From Epinephelus fuscoguttatus (Eukaryota; Chordata; Actinopteri; Perciformes; Serranidae), in assembly GCF_011397635.1 (NCBI RefSeq), contig NC_064762.1, forward strand, positions 20,671,479-20,735,478: a DNA stretch of 64,000 nt, read 5' to 3'. This document shows positions 63,295-64,000 of the stretch, piece after piece. The first letter of the stretch is position 1; the number at the start of each line of letters is the position of its first letter. A program made the translations under genes and the position numbers. The notes beneath the pieces were generated by a model. The model worked only from the letters and a program-made list of their open reading frames with translations. It had not been told where the DNA came from and searched no databases.

Positions 63295-63862
63295 TACGAG
63301 CCATTCTTTGCCCAACACTGCTTTTTATGATCTCTCCTTGGTCTCTCTATTTTTTGGATTTTGTCCAGCCCACTGGGTGGCGTAAGATCCTCAATACATT
63401 TTCAAAGCAATGAGCTGAACAGACAGTGCAGGTTGGTTGAGAATCAATTTACTTAGTAGATCCCAGCCCAATAAATGTCACCAAATCATGATGCTGTTTT
63501 CATGTGTGGGGCACGTTATCTCAAGTTAATTCAAGGTATGGACAGACTAGATTTTTAATCATCATGTAGTTGAAAGAGCTGTGATCAAGACAAGAAAATG
63601 AACATCAGTGGTGTCGCAGAATCGCCAGCAATCAAAGCGCTCCTCCCTCCCTCCTCTGTGTTTTTTTGGAGATTCTTACGGTGAATTCTTACTCCAGCAA
63701 ATCTGTCTCACTTGGTGTTGGTTGCATCACAGATTGCGGCATTGTTTCAGTCATGCCCTTTTGTTTTTAATGATGTTGAGCATGTGGGAGTGTGTGGGCA
63801 GTGCAATGGCTGAGTCTTCCAGCTGACCTCTTCTGGGTGTGTTTAAATATCTCTCTCACACA

Positions 63863-63901
<39 letters not shown>

Positions 63902-64000
63902 CCTTTAGGTCTCTGTCTTTCTCTCATTGTGTATATGTGTGTTTATATCCTCCATACGCCCACACACCCATGTCTTGGAGCCTTGATCACAGTGAGTGCA
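63295..64000. other. Downstream spacer with CA microsatellite
   Basis: No gene recognised. A (CA)n tract lies at about 63858-63898. The window ends before any further gene appears; whether more LRG1-like copies follow cannot be seen. Confidence 0.5.

Overview
The window is vertebrate nuclear DNA, almost certainly from a teleost fish. Long introns with GT..AG junctions interrupt a conserved gene, and the non-coding DNA is full of dispersed elements of the kinds usual in ray-finned fish: hAT-, Harbinger- and Tc1-like DNA transposons, LINE 3' ends, a tRNA-derived SINE and CA microsatellites. No bacterial, viral or CRISPR features were seen.

About 54 kb is a single plus-strand gene, a ROCK2-type Rho-associated coiled-coil kinase. 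I rebuilt 32 coding exons by eye (1500 to 54086). Every junction has AG/GT signals and every phase matches. The joined CDS is 4,224 nt plus a stop, or 1,408 residues, against about 1,388 for human ROCK2. The order is N-terminal extension, AGC kinase domain, long coiled coil with Rho-binding region, then a PH domain split by a cysteine-rich C1 insert. The promoter is TATA-less, moderately CpG-rich and carries an ETS site. Whether this is the rock2a or rock2b copy cannot be decided from the sequence.

Two alternative-splicing features stand out. A 222-nt, phase-symmetric, fully open cassette exon lies at 44499-44720 just before the PH domain, where mammalian ROCK2 has the muscle-enriched ROCK2m insert. 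At the 3' end, the last exon adds one coding base plus the stop codon (C-terminus ...GKPS), and an alternative 82-nt exon at 51768-51849 would replace it with a different 11-residue tail.

The introns hold a 2.8-kb higher-order minisatellite (intron 1), several transposons whose insertion can be read exactly from target-site duplications (introns 2, 17, 22, 26, 30), fragments of hAT and Harbinger transposase genes and of LINE reverse transcriptase (introns 7-8), and A-rich arrays (intron 15).

After a 5-kb spacer with more repeats come two tandem plus-strand genes for secreted leucine-rich-repeat proteins of the LRG1 (leucine-rich alpha-2-glycoprotein) type, of 331 and 333 residues. Both have a TATA-like box, a short untranslated first exon, a small intron and a single coding exon, so they look like a local duplication. 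There is no evident functional link between them and the kinase gene.
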